Below are positions 13,301-24,149 of a stretch of DNA of 64,000 nt, one piece after another. This DNA is from Gnetum montanum. Its lineage: Eukaryota; Streptophyta; Gnetopsida; Gnetales; Gnetaceae. The stretch covers positions 201,985 to 265,984 of the forward strand of contig MNCI01007731.1 in NCBI GenBank assembly GCA_015680685.1, in the 5' to 3' direction. A model generated the notes under the pieces. It saw only the letters and a program-made list of their open reading frames with translations. It was not told where the DNA came from and ran no database searches. The position numbers and the translations under genes were made by a program. How positions within the stretch are numbered: the stretch's first letter is position 1; each line of letters opens with the position of its first letter.

Positions 13301-14840
13301 CCCATCTACCCAACAGTCTTCTACATGTTCTCTCTTTAAGTTAATCAATCTTAACAATAGTCATGAGGGTATCCATTTGGACCTGTAGGTACTTTGTTGA
13401 ATTTTTCACTTTCATTTTACTTTTTCAGACTTCTTAATACATTTTTCCATTCTTTTACACTTTTTCATTTCTTAATAATTTCTTGATTCTTTAACATTTT
13501 TCCATTATTATTAATATTTCATTATTCCCATTTTTTCATTTTCATCATTTTTTTTACAATTTTCCTGCATTGTTTACATTTTACTTATGTATGTTTTTGT
13601 TAACTCATTAATAAAATACTAAGAATAAGGCAACTTGTAGTCACAAATAAGTTGAAGATTTTTTTATGTTATCAAGTCACAAGGGACTAATTATTTATAT
13701 AGTGAGATCACAATGTTCATCCACCCATTCCATTAATAAGAGGTTATTACCATGGTCATAATGATATTCTTTCCAACATAAAACTAATAATAAACTTTTG
13801 ATCATTTTGCCTAGATAGAAAAGTGAAGAACCAAGTGGGAATGTGAAGGGTGTGACATCAAGGGAATTTGTGAAATCTCTTAGACCACTACTATATGTTC
13901 TATCATGTTGTGAAGGTTGTAATTATATCCTTGTAGATCTAATGAAAAAAATGTCACATGTCACCCATGCCTGAAGGTAGTCCTTTGGTAAGGTCAACAC
14001 ATAAAACAATAAAACTCATGCATAGAATAAATTTTTGGGGCTTCCACTAGAAAGACATGTTACCCTTGCTTGAAGGTAGATGGCTTCTTAGGAATTTCAA
14101 AAAAATAATAATAACATGCAATGAATAAACTCCTCCCTTGAAAAATATGCCAAGTGATGCTACTCCTTGCAACTCTAGTAGTCTTATGGTTGTGAATTTG
14201 AGAGGTAAAATAATGTGATGTCACTAGATGTGGTTTGGAGTTGGTTTGAATCTTGGATAGAAAGGTTAATGATTATTTTAACCACTAATAAAACACAAGA
14301 ATTCATTATGCCTATAGATACCTCACGCCTTGATTTCTACAATTCCTTTGAAATCTGTCTCATCTCATTGTATGAATAATTATAACTTGTGGTTTTGTGT
14401 AGCATAGTGAAATTTTTCCAATATGGTGATACTAACATGTGTGTTTTTTCTAGATAGGTATGCATTACATTTAATTCCTTGAGTGCATACAGACACATTA
14501 GGCATGGTTATACAAGGGCTCTAAAGGCTGGAGCTTGCTTTGGGGAGGATCCACTTGTATAACCCTTGTGTTTTATACTTGCCAAGTAATTCCACATCAC
14601 CTTGTGCCTTCCAAGATCATCCAAAATGATAATAAAAAATTCACTTACCAATTCAATACATCCTTTCATACACCATGAGTTCACACCCATCTCTTATCCA
14701 TCCAAAATACTTCATGAACTTTCATAGCCCAAGATTCCTTCTTTATGCATCATTCATAACCCAAGACACTCTAGACATGTTTCATATCTTCCAAACATTC
14801 TAAATGACTCATTTTTCTTAAGAAAAATCAATGAAAAATT
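13301..14840 (+). other. Element A noncoding spacer between integrase and the extra ORF
   Basis: Begins with a T-rich stretch (13395-13580), followed by motifs matched in element B in the same order: ACCCATGCCTGAAGGTAG (about 13965; 53460 in B) and TGGGGAGGATCCACTTG (about 14537; 53907 in B). Element B has its 7.7-kb monomer array in the interval between the T-rich stretch and these motifs. I see no coding region. Confidence 0.65.
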
Positions 14841-14844
14841 TGGA

Positions 14845-14945
14845 AGTTTCTAGTGTGATATCGTAGCTCCGATATTGGATCATCTCTGATATCATATCTC
14901 TAATATCGAATCTACAATATCTTGCATAAAAAAGTATATATAGCG
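14845..14945 (+). promoter_or_regulatory. U3-like segment with TATA just upstream of the extra ORF of element A
   Basis: GATATCGTAGCTCCGATATT matches GATATCATAACTACGATATT in the element's own 3' LTR U3 at 17 of 20 positions. Further ATATC/GATATC dyads follow, then TATATATAG at 14935-14942. The layout (dyads, then TATA, then a T-rich leader) copies U3 of the LTR. I infer a second, internal promoter for the downstream ORF. Confidence 0.55.
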
Positions 14946-15002
14946 CATCGGACTTAGCATAATTTTCATTTCTAACTTTTGAAGCTAATAGATTTTTTAC
15001 CA

Positions 15003-16935
15003 TTTTTTCTTATAAACTAGGAGCTTTGGGATTTAATGCAAACATTGCACATTTTTATTTCCTTGAGATCCAACTATGGTTTGAGGAAAAGAAGGCAAGG
15101 AAGCCGATACTTCCATTTCCTTCCCTCATTAGGAAGTTGTGTAGACATACTAGAATCCCAAGGTACACCAATGACATCCCTAGGAAGGCTTAGAATGCTT
15201 CCTATGCTAAAATGGTTAAGTCAACACTACCAAAGAAGGATCATGTGGAGAAAGAAAGAGATGCTAGGGAAACCACTCAAACTCCTATGCAACAATAGCA
15301 AGTAGGACCTAGTCAACAACAAGAGCAATAAGAGTAGCAAGTTCCACTACCATTGTCACAAGATTATAAGCCATTAATGAGTCATTTGCAACAAATTGTA
15401 TAGACCACCAATTGGAAAACACATGAGGAGGCCAACCTATATAAAGTCATCAATAGTGCCATGAAACCCACAGTTTCCATAAATCCTACTAGTGAACAAA
15501 TTTCATTGTAGTCAAGAGGAGAGGACCAACTATCACAACAGATTTCTAGGAATGCTTCATTGTTCCAAGTGGTGCTAAATAGAAGTGATCAAAAATCATA
15601 TAAAAGAATCATTCAACATACCTTTTATGTCACCAACTAATATTTCTATAGCCAAAGATGCTCAAATGTTATCTGGTACCTCAATGACTCTTGCAGAACA
15701 TGAGGATGTGCTTGATAGACTACTACAAATGGGAAAGGTCATGTAAAATCTTTTTGACATCCCAAGTGATGTCACTACAATGTAATCAAAACTCATAGCA
15801 ACCAAGGGTAAGTTGGTCATGGTAGAAACTAGTGAAGAACATGCGGAAAATGAAATTCAAAGATTACAAGAAGAGCTCATGACCCTAAGAGCCAAACATA
15901 GAGATCCAACACAATATATTATACTTGACCAGCTAGAGAAATTTAAAATAGAACAGATCAATTACCTAATAGAGCATAACAAGAAGATGGAGAAGGAAAA
16001 CGAGAAAGTAGTTTGAAATGCCTCAGTAGCAGCAGCACAAACATACATACATGCTAAGGTAATCACCATAGTACAAGAGGAAAATAAGCAGATTGTTGCA
16101 GATAATGCTTGGTTGACCAGCATAGAGAAGCAAAACAACATCCTTGAAAAAACTATCTATCAGTTAAGAAAACAACTAATGAGGATCAACCAAGATATGA
16201 GTTGCCTAGCATGAAAGAATAGAACCTTCTCAATGGAGAAGGTATGCACCATCTAATAGAAATTAGCTATTGAAATAAGTGCATCAAAAAATGAGGCAAA
16301 AAGGCATGAATGACTCAAAGAAGACTTCCGTGATCAAGTGGGCATGTACAAAAAGATCCATAAAAAGGAAATCTAGATGACAAAGGCCCAAATCAATTCC
16401 ATTTGAATACAGAATCCAAATTGGTAGCCCATCTTGGATAACATGCCCATGTCCACCAAGTGGATATCAAAAATAAAAACTTGCAGATAGAAGATCTAAC
16501 AGAATAGATGGGGTTAGCTAACCTTTGATATGCTATCCTAGCCATGTTGATAGCAAGTAAGCCTAGAAATGACCATAAAAAACAAGTAGTAGCCACATAT
16601 GCATTGTACAAAAAGGAGTTTGCAAATCAAAAAGATACCCTACAGAAACTACATGTGGCAAACTCTGAATTAGAAGTAGTTAAGGCTAGCTACCAAGGAT
16701 AGAAAGATGTTGTAGCAAACCTAGTTAGAAGAATGTTTGACTATTAGGAATTAGAAACCAAGGCTAAGAAATTTGAAGAGGAAAGAATGTAGTTTGAAGC
16801 ATGGTATGTGAAAGAAAATCAGATGTTTTTGTAGCTTTCATGTCCATGGGATGTACCAGCTACATCACACATTGCAAAATTAGCATGGATGGTACATGAT
16901 CCACAAACAAAGGAGGAGAAACTTAAGCACTCCTA
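15003..16935 (+). pseudogene. Element A extra ORF downstream of pol: plant-transposon-protein-like N-part, coiled-coil, CPWD C-terminus
   Basis: After a possible splice acceptor (TTATAAACTAG, about 15010-15020) the reading resumes with PFPSLIRKLC (15113-15142), a motif I associate with the 'putative plant transposon protein' family. A Gln-rich stretch follows (about 15290-15350). A charged heptad-rich region then runs from about 15813 (EIQRLQEELMTLRAKH) to 16800. The end carries CPWDVP (16841-16858) and DPQTKEEK (about 16899-16922). Element B has the same ORF in the same place with the same two end motifs. No signal peptide or membrane span is visible, so it is not an obvious envelope protein despite its 'env' position. 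Frames are broken by stops. Function unknown; coiled-coil self-assembly is an inference. Confidence 0.7.
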
Positions 16936-17193
16936 AATACATAAAAATTTCAAAATCTTGATGATAAATGAAAGTAGTCGATAAAAGAGCCATCACCATC
17001 AAGCACAACTTAATCTACATTGAGCTTCTTTAGTTTTTATTTATTATCTTGTTGTATAACCATGTCTAAGTTTTTTGCAAAACACGACTATGACATTTAG
17101 TGTCATGTAAATAGTATCTTATGAATCTACCTCCAAATGTTGTAAGGGATTCTATTCTCATTCTTTTTTAATTTGAGAACAAGTTTTCTGTTA

Positions 17194-17205
17194 GTCGTGG
17201 GGGTA
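17194..17205 (+). other. Element A polypurine tract
   Basis: GTCGTGGGGGTA directly precedes the 3' LTR start TGATAAAG. Element B has GTCATGAAGGTA at the same place, differing by G-to-A changes. Confidence 0.75.
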
Positions 17206-18095
17206 TGATAAAGTCAATTTTAGTCAGCAATGATATCATAACTACGATATTGTATGTACGATGTCGTTTATTCAATATTGTAGCACATGCTACATCATTG
17301 TAGATATGATATCATGGGATGTGTGCAACTTATAAATATCACTCTTAGGTGCATGGATCCTTATAAGTTTTCATTTCACTAGTAACAAAACTCTTGCAAT
17401 TTCATTCCATAGTTAGCAATAGAGTGTATGCCCATAGTATGGTGTTGAGCAATTGTACAGTGTCTTTATTCGAGGGAATTGTACTTGGACACAATTCATG
17501 AGTAGTAATAAAGATCGAGATTGCTTATCATCATTGCATCATGCACTTAGTTTTCTTATGTTTACTTAGAATAAATTTTCCTATTTTCCTAGTTAATCAT
17601 TTACTTTACAAGCATTTTATTTTATATGTTGAAAGTAAGTGGTATGGATACAACTGGTTTTGAGCACTAAGTGTAGTTTTCTAGTAACCTAGTAGTGGCA
17701 TTGCTTGATTCACTTAGTAGCAATGTCACTTGGTAATCACAGTGATGACTACATTAGGCCAAGGCATGTACGATAGACCATGATAGGATATCCATCACAT
17801 TAGGCTAAGATAGATTTACTTTCTTGCAACTACTTAGACTTAGGATTAGAAACGATTTTCATTTCATCATGTTTGCTAGGAGCAAGAATGACCAAACAAC
17901 ATTAGATATCATATACCTCATGATGAGCTAAACCATACACATAGACTTCAGTAGCTCCACATGGGAAGACAACAGTCTCGAACTTAAACCAAGTGCTAGC
18001 ATATTAACATTGCCTTGTCCATGGATTATGGTTTGGTCACACATGAACACTTGTGACTTATATGGTCGGGTGTTGGATTGCTCCATTGCTCATCA
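17206..18095 (+). repeat. Element A 3' LTR
   Basis: 890 bp, TGATAAAG...TCATCA, with TATAAATA at 17331-17338. It aligns end to end with 6264-7125. Differences are mostly transitions plus a few indels. Confidence 0.93.
17331..17338 (+). promoter_or_regulatory. TATA box of element A 3' LTR
   Basis: TATAAATA in the position homologous to 6375-6382. Confidence 0.7.
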
Positions 18096-18100
18096 ACTAT
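18096..18100 (+). repeat. Target-site duplication of element A, right copy
   Basis: ACTAT directly after the 3' LTR. The left copy, 6259-6263, reads ATTAT. Confidence 0.85.
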
Positions 18101-18435
18101 AATCCCCTCTAATGAATATGCTTTCTTGTTGAGAAACTTCTTGAAGATTTTGATTCATAGAATCCTGAAAATCATGCTTGATGAAATTTTCTAAGCCAAT
18201 TTGTGAAGCATATATGGTGATGACATTGATGATCTCATTTTCAAGCATAAGTTTGATGTCCATAATTTGATCACCATGGTGATATACTTGTATCACTTTA
18301 TCTTTGAAAAATTTATTAAAGATGATGCCCACTCCATTTCAGTGATTTTCTTTTGTTGGGTAAAAGAGTTTGTAACCCTCATCTATATCTTTAGCTTTCT
18401 CCCCTTTCCATCTTATTTCAATAAAATAAGAAAAT
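18096..18435 (-). pseudogene. LINE (RTE-like) remnant, 5' block: endonuclease domain
   Basis: On the minus strand, from about 18400 downward, the sequence reads AKDIDEGYKLFYPTKEN, then NGVGIIFNKFFKDKV, INVITIYASQIG and IFIRGDYS. This is the central part of the endonuclease of the same LINE whose remainder lies at 3925-6263. The break falls inside the GDxN-HVG motif. Upstream of about 18435 no LINE homology is apparent, so the copy is 5'-truncated or too decayed to read. Confidence 0.87.
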
Positions 18436-20530
18436 GTATTTCATTATATCATGTATGGTAATTTGAGTGTAAATTACTATAGCATGAAGTAGTTTATGAT
18501 GGAACAAAGTTTTACATTGACTATAACTAAAGCTAAAATTTTATTAAAATCATAGATCTTATATCTATTGGATAGTAGAAATTGCTTTGAGGGTTTTGCA
18601 AAAAATCATTAAAAAATTATCAATCTTTTAAAACATTTGCAATGAATCAATCAAATTTGCAACTATAATATCCCTATTATAGTTAATATACTTAAATGTA
18701 GAATATTCTAAAAAAATGTGGTGTTCATCTTTAATTCATGAAGAATTTTGAGCTATTTCCTTGTTTCAAATCATGAGATGATGAGATCCCATTCTTGTTT
18801 GCTAATTATACACTGCAAATGGTGAGGAATAGCATGTGAATAATTTGATTTTGAATTAAGTCATCTCTAGTACTATCCAAATAGCAATGTTTATTTCCAA
18901 TACATTTTCTCAAGGATTTTGAAATACTCTATATCACTTTTTGGCAAATATGATTGGAATAAGGAATGTGCTCTTAATTATTCCATTTATTAAGCTATAG
19001 AATACTTAGAATGATTGATATATGGTTTTTTTTAATGCTCTCCTATTAGAAACCAAGAATAGACATGTGAATGCATTATTTCAAGGTAGGAGGATAGGTG
19101 TAGCCTAGTAGAATCTAGTATTAAATGCTTGTAAAATATGTCATCTTTAACATTGAGTATTCATATTTTACACATGCATATTTTCTCAAACATATTTTTT
19201 CAATTGATTTTCATGTGGCTAGTTTAATGAATTTATGTACTTTTACGTATTCAATAGTTTTGTGGACAAAATCTGGTAACTTGGAGTTGGTTAAAGTTAG
19301 TAATTTAACTTAAGAGTTAGCTACATTATAGGGTTTAGAATAGTTAAATTTTTAAAAATAGATTTTATTTAATATTATTAAATATTTATTACAAAGAAAG
19401 AAAGAGTATAAAAATAATAAAAGTAAAAAAAAATAATGTAGTTACTTTGAACATAGAACTCACTTACATACAATTATTTTTCTGATAATTTACCCTTTTA
19501 TATTTTAACCTAGCCAAGTGCATCTTGGTGCTAATTTTAAAGTAAAGATAGTATATTTAATATTAAATATGGTAGACTTATTGCTGTGATAGGAGTACGT
19601 TATGAGTGTGAGTTAAGCTTTAGCAATACTTTATTTATTGTATTAATTTTTAAGTAGTATCCAACTATTATCTTGATTATAGCTCCTAAGCTTTTTGGAG
19701 CATGACACTTGTTGAAAGTGACTTTGATATTTTTACAAAAAATAATTAAAAATTTATTTTAAAATTAATCCTCTAATTTTTTCAAATAATTGGATAAAGG
19801 TGAATAAGGGGTAATTTTTTTATCTCCTGAAAGTATTTTTAGTGCAATTCATCTATGTTTGTTTCATGCAAGTTGATATCAATCAACATGGCCTATCATT
19901 TTTAGTGCAATTTATTTGTTTGTTTCATCCATGTTAATATCAATCAACATGGCCCACCATTTTTTTCTTGAAATTATGAAATCTTTTAGTGCAATTAATC
20001 TATATCCTTTTCATGCATGTTGATATTAATCGGCATGGCCCACCATCTTTTCAGATGCACATGTTTTACAATGCATAGTGATATTCTTTAACTTTTATAT
20101 CCATTAAATGCAGGTTTAAAAACATGTTTACATGAGCAACGACATTTAAATACTTTCTATATACATGTAATCCATCTCATTGAATGCTGACAACGTGTCA
20201 TCCTAAATAACTTGAGGATACTGTATATACATTCCATTTCACCATTGAATGCTGAACGACTACACCCAAGACATATAATTGATCCGTACAATTAATAAGA
20301 TATAGTATAAGATATGAGCATTAAAAGCTGGAGCATTACACATAAGTACATAAGACATATAAAGACATCATATTTGTATATGATTATGGTGTTCACGCAT
20401 TTTTTTTGAACCAGGAACTTCATATCTAAAAAATCAATGAACTCGGCAGCTAAGCTATGTTAAGTTAATTTTTTGAAATAGTGCAGTTAATTACCGTTTA
20501 ACCATGACGGGTTTTCCTGGTTAAGGCACA
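18436..20530. other. AT-rich DNA upstream of the LRR exon
   Basis: No coding region recognised. It holds a three-copy tandem repeat (19836-20046), and a pair of diverged direct repeats at about 20150-20270 (TATATACAT..CCATTTCA/CATTGAATGCTGA). The last part (20460-20530) ends in a plausible intron 3' end, CTGGTTAAGGCACAG, directly before the LRR exon. Confidence 0.45.
19836..20046 (+). repeat. Three-copy tandem repeat, about 65-80 bp unit, with GTTGATATCAATCAAC dyad
   Basis: Units start with TTTTAGTGCAATT at about 19836, 19899 and 19984, and each contains a TTGATAT.AAT..(A)CATGGCC block and ends near CACCAT. The third unit carries about 20 extra bases. Within each unit TTGATATCAA is self-complementary. 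Confidence 0.75.
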
Positions 20531-21187
20531 GGTTGCATGTGCCACGGATCAGACCTTCCGTGGACGTGGAAGTTGCTAGGGCAGCTTCCTAAGCTGCGCC
20601 ATATCAATCTGCAATTACCAACTAACCAGATATTACCAACCAAATGGCCTTTCACAAACGCTCTGCGTTACTTGGATATGGATATGGATATGCCCGTCAG
20701 TCCTGATCGTGCTCAGGAGCATACGGAAATTCCAAACGAGTGGCAGCAGGAACCGTTGAGCCTGCAGCATTTGGGCCTGAGGAACATCAAACTGCCCCAG
20801 AGCCTGACGTTGGCATGGCTGGAAGAACTGCGCGTGTTAAAGCTGGCTGTTGGCCACAATACATATCCGTGGCCTCTGAGACAGCTTCCACAGTTAAGAA
20901 TTCTTGTAATCTCGAACGACAAACTGTGCAAGGATCTGCCCACGTTTTATTTCAGAACAAGAACGTTTCCCAGCCTGGAGACTCTCCAACTTGAGCATCT
21001 CGAGAACTTTTGCATGCTGGAACCACTACACAAAGCCTCCATGCCGCGCCTTCGCGAACTCAGGATAGAAGACTGCAAAAACCTAAAGGAGGTTCCAGAT
21101 AGCTGGATCGAAAGGTTACCGATCCATAATGAGCAAGGGAATCTTCGCACTTGGCGCAGTAAACAGGACACTGGAAATGAGCAGTGA
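20531..21187 (+). pseudogene. C-terminal leucine-rich-repeat exon of an NBS-LRR (CC-type) resistance gene, upstream part missing
   Basis: An uninterrupted frame of about 218 codons with clear LRR phasing: LPKLRHINL (about residue 18), ALRYLDM, LSLQHLGLRNIKLP, LEELRVLKL, LPQLRILVI, FPSLETLQLEHLENF, and MPRLRELRIEDCKNLKEVP near the end. This wording is typical of plant NLR immune receptors that sense pathogen effectors. The frame has a stop 9 bases upstream of 20531, but GGCACAG at 20524-20530 is a good splice acceptor, so I read it as a last exon rather than an ATG-initiated gene (first Met at 20537). No NB-ARC, CC or TIR domain lies in the window. The exon is GC-richer than its surroundings. 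It may be a gene fragment, or an exon whose partners lie far upstream beyond the nested insertions. Confidence 0.78.
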
Positions 21188-21198
21188 TCAAACTCTGA

Positions 21199-21345
21199 TT
21201 AGGTTGGACATTCACGGGTTTTAATAACTGTGATAAGCTTGGCATTTTGAAAAAATGTATGCAATTTTTTAAATCGGACGTGCCTAACTTTACGGTCTTG
21301 GTGAAGGCTACAGCTCGGTTACCACCACCCATCATGGCCTCCTGA
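21199..21345 (+). pseudogene. Possible displaced C-terminal tail of the LRR gene
   Basis: Just after the LRR stop, another frame is open for 48 codons: NCDKLGILKKCMQFFKSDVP and then KATARLPPPIMAS, ending in TGA at 21343-21345. The short frame in between reads LIRLDIHGF before stops. A composition unlike chance AT-rich translation and its adjacency suggest a real C-terminus cut off by small indels. I cannot prove it without a full-length relative. Confidence 0.35.
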
Positions 21346-22559
21346 TGCTCCCTGGCTACATGCTGCTATTCTTCATCTCTTAGGGCAGTTTCCTCTTGTT
21401 GGTGTTTCTACTGTTAGCATTACCGTGTGTGTTTTTTTTTAAATGCTGCTTGGATGCTGCTGCTTGTCATGGTTGTGTTTTTTGTCTCCTTGTACTTAGT
21501 CGTGTGTTCCCGGACTGCACTATGTTTAGTTTTAAGTATAGATGTGGTTTGGTTTTACTTTTTAAAGTTTTTTTTTTTTTTAATAAACAATAGGATGCCT
21601 ATGCTTCTATTGCTATAGGTGCCGAAGGTTTCCGTCGTAGCCTAATTTTTTGGTGTTTGAACTTTGAATTTGGATGGCATGAAATGTATCGGAATCCTGA
21701 TATAGCTTTGTAACATTTATGATCTGGAAACTCTAAGCTTGAGTTACATAGATTTGGAAAATTCTTACTGTATAGATTTGTAAGACTTCAGGTTATTATT
21801 TTGATATCAGTATGTGCCATTGAATTATAGATGTTTTGTGAAAGTTTTTGTTGGATATATGCTCAGCATACATATAGTAGTCTAGTTTCAATAACAGTCT
21901 TACATATAGATTGGCAATAATATATTTAATTTTTAACTAATAACAAGTTGCTTGCAATTTTAGATTTAGTTTCACAAGTTACTATGAGCAAATTTTTATT
22001 TTGCATGTGATTTTTTAGAAAAAGAAAAAGAAAAGCAAACCAGGATCTATTAGGATCAAGGCACAAACCACACAAGAAAAATGACAACTAGTGTAGGTAA
22101 TCCCCTAATTAAATATATTTTAAAAAGAAAATAATATTAAGATTATAAACCAATGTATTCTTTTATTTAATTGAAGGTTCTTAAACAACTGAAAAAAGTC
22201 TATCATGCTATAATAACTTGAAGGAAGGAGCATTCTCTTTATTGATAAAGTAGTTGGATGAGCTCCAACAAGAGGTGGAAATATTAGGTTGGTGATCTTA
22301 AGATCTTTGAGAATAATGTAAATGGTAATTTCTTCAAGCTCTAGAGGAAACTTAGTAGCAAGAAACAAGAAATCATTTTTTGAAAGTTGAAATCCAAAAT
22401 AAAATGGCTCTTACAAGCTTATGCTAGTATCCATTTCTTTCATTAATATGCTTTGATTAGACATGTCAAGTTCATGATTCTCTAATTGAAACAAGGAAAT
22501 AAGATATACACTTCTAATCCTACTTAAATTTTGAATATTTCCTTAAATTTCTTCCAATA
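21346..22559. other. Intergenic DNA 3' of the LRR exon
   Basis: T-rich runs (for example 21561-21580) and low-complexity sequence. Short frames here look like chance. The region 22120-22370 could be decayed LINE sequence but shows no diagnostic motif. Confidence 0.4.
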
Positions 22560-22800
22560 TATGTTGGGCAAAGATTTAGAGATTGATCACAATGTTCTAT
22601 AGGAAGTGTTAGGAGTCATACATACCAAACTTTATATTCAAGATATTTACCTTCTTCATAAAGCTTAATCTTTTAAAGAAATTTTAAACATGATTAAAAG
22701 TATAACTAACAACAAAGCCCTAGGTATAGATGGTTTTTTGATTGATTTTTTTTTCAAAACTTTCTAGCATATTGCAAAAATGACAATATGTAAACCCATG
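22560..22800 (+). pseudogene. L1-like LINE fragment, start of reverse transcriptase domain
   Basis: KEILNMIKSITNNKALGIDG, followed by a DFFFKTF segment (about 22675-22770), matches the K-A-x-G-x-DG entry motif of L1-type reverse transcriptases. Nothing recognisable of the L1 polyprotein follows; the copy breaks off by about 22850. The T/A-rich tail near 23390-23430 (CTTTCCCTCAAAAAA) could be a LINE 3' end, but that link is weak. Confidence 0.55.
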
Positions 22801-24149
22801 TGTTTTGAATCCTTGACCCTTGCTTTGTTAATTGAAATATTTAAGTTATACATTGTATAGTTTAGCATGATTTTGATGAATTTTTGGTATACCTATTAGG
22901 GAGTTGTTGGAACCCAAAATAATTAAAACATAAGTACACCCCAAGATATATAGTCCACATCATACAAAGCCACTTGCATGAGATTTCATTATGGGTGAAG
23001 GTTGCATGGGAGATATAGCTTGAGAAGAATGCTCACAATGCAAAGTGCCAAAACTCTCCCTTTAACTATGTCTCAAAAACATTTGCTTTCACTTATGGAA
23101 AAACATCCATGAATGCACAATGATAACGTTTAATACTCATGACTCTTTGTAGGCTAAGCCAATATGGCACTTGTAAACTGAGTGTTCTTGTATTTTTCCA
23201 AATATGCATACCCTTTATTTTAAATGAACTTTATGATATTAGACATAACTATTTTTTAGTTTTTGGTTTCAATGCCCTATAGGAATGCCTGGGGCTTTTT
23301 AATTAGTTTGGGCATTCATCTGTTTTGTTGGATGATCTTCTACCCTCCATGATGATACTGCTATTGTACTTGTTGATTTGGGGTTTCATCCCTCTCATTT
23401 TATAAATGACTAGACTTTCCCTCAAAAAAGATATATAGTACACATAGAACTTTATAACTCAGCATTGCTCACTAGAATCACACTCATGACTTAGAGTTTC
23501 CAAATCAAGAGTCATAGAACTAGGCTAACATGTTGTTGTTAGCTTTGAAGTTTTGGTATACCTTTAACATATATCTTGGCTTATTTTTGGTTTGATTCAA
23601 TATTGCTATTACATCGATTCATATCTTGTATAACTTATGAAGGAAATATATCTTCAAATCATTATTGTTTGAGTCATTTTGTAATTTTATCTTCAACAAA
23701 AAACCTTTTAGAATAACAATTAAGGACTTGGGCATACTTCAAAGACAACAAGAATATGGATATGAAGTAGTTACAACATATTATCAAGTCATAAAGCATA
23801 GACAAAAGAAACAGACAGGGGCTCACTATTAAGATTTATCATGGAAAAATATCCACATTAAATTTTTCCATAAATGAAGTACTTCACAACTTCTTTTCTA
23901 TGAAAGTATCTACCATCTTTTTGCTAGTCCTCAAGGCATAATCTTTTAATTGAAATATACCCTTTTGACCTATATATTCAAATCTAATATATTTAAATTA
24001 ATAAAACTTCACATCCAAATTATGGCACAGCATTATGACCATTCCAATTGGTATAATTGATTACAAAAGGATAATTTTCCAAGTAAAATCTTAGTAAGAA
24101 TATTAAAAGAAAAAAATTAATTATTGAAATTCTTAATGATTTAATGAGA
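22801..24149. other. AT-rich intergenic DNA
   Basis: No coding region recognised. The part from about 23990 may already be decayed 5' sequence of the LINE that becomes readable near 24220. Confidence 0.4.

Larger units (their letters stand above)
6264..18095 (+). mobile_element. Element A: Ty3/gypsy LTR retrotransposon, Athila-like, nested in a LINE
   Basis: An 11.8-kb element with two recognisable LTRs, a 5-bp target duplication, a tRNA-Asp-type primer binding site, a polypurine tract, gag, protease, reverse transcriptase, RNase H and integrase in the Ty3/gypsy order, and an extra ORF between integrase and the 3' LTR. The RT wording (LDGYxxYN, EVFMDDF) and the PBS type match the Athila/Calypso lineage as I know it. 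All frames are interrupted. The LTRs differ at roughly a tenth of the positions I aligned by eye plus indels, so the insertion is old. It closely parallels element B (25379-58645) and the two are sister families. Confidence 0.92.

Noticed and set aside
20713-21335. Minus-strand and alternative-frame ORFs over the LRR exon
   Set aside because: Shadows of the GC-richer LRR coding frame, which alone shows domain-level motifs.
23230-23440. Possible SINE or LINE tail (GGGGTTTCATCCC...CTTTCCCTCAAAAAA)
   Set aside because: No internal A/B box promoter or target duplication could be fixed; left as a remark in the L1-like entry.
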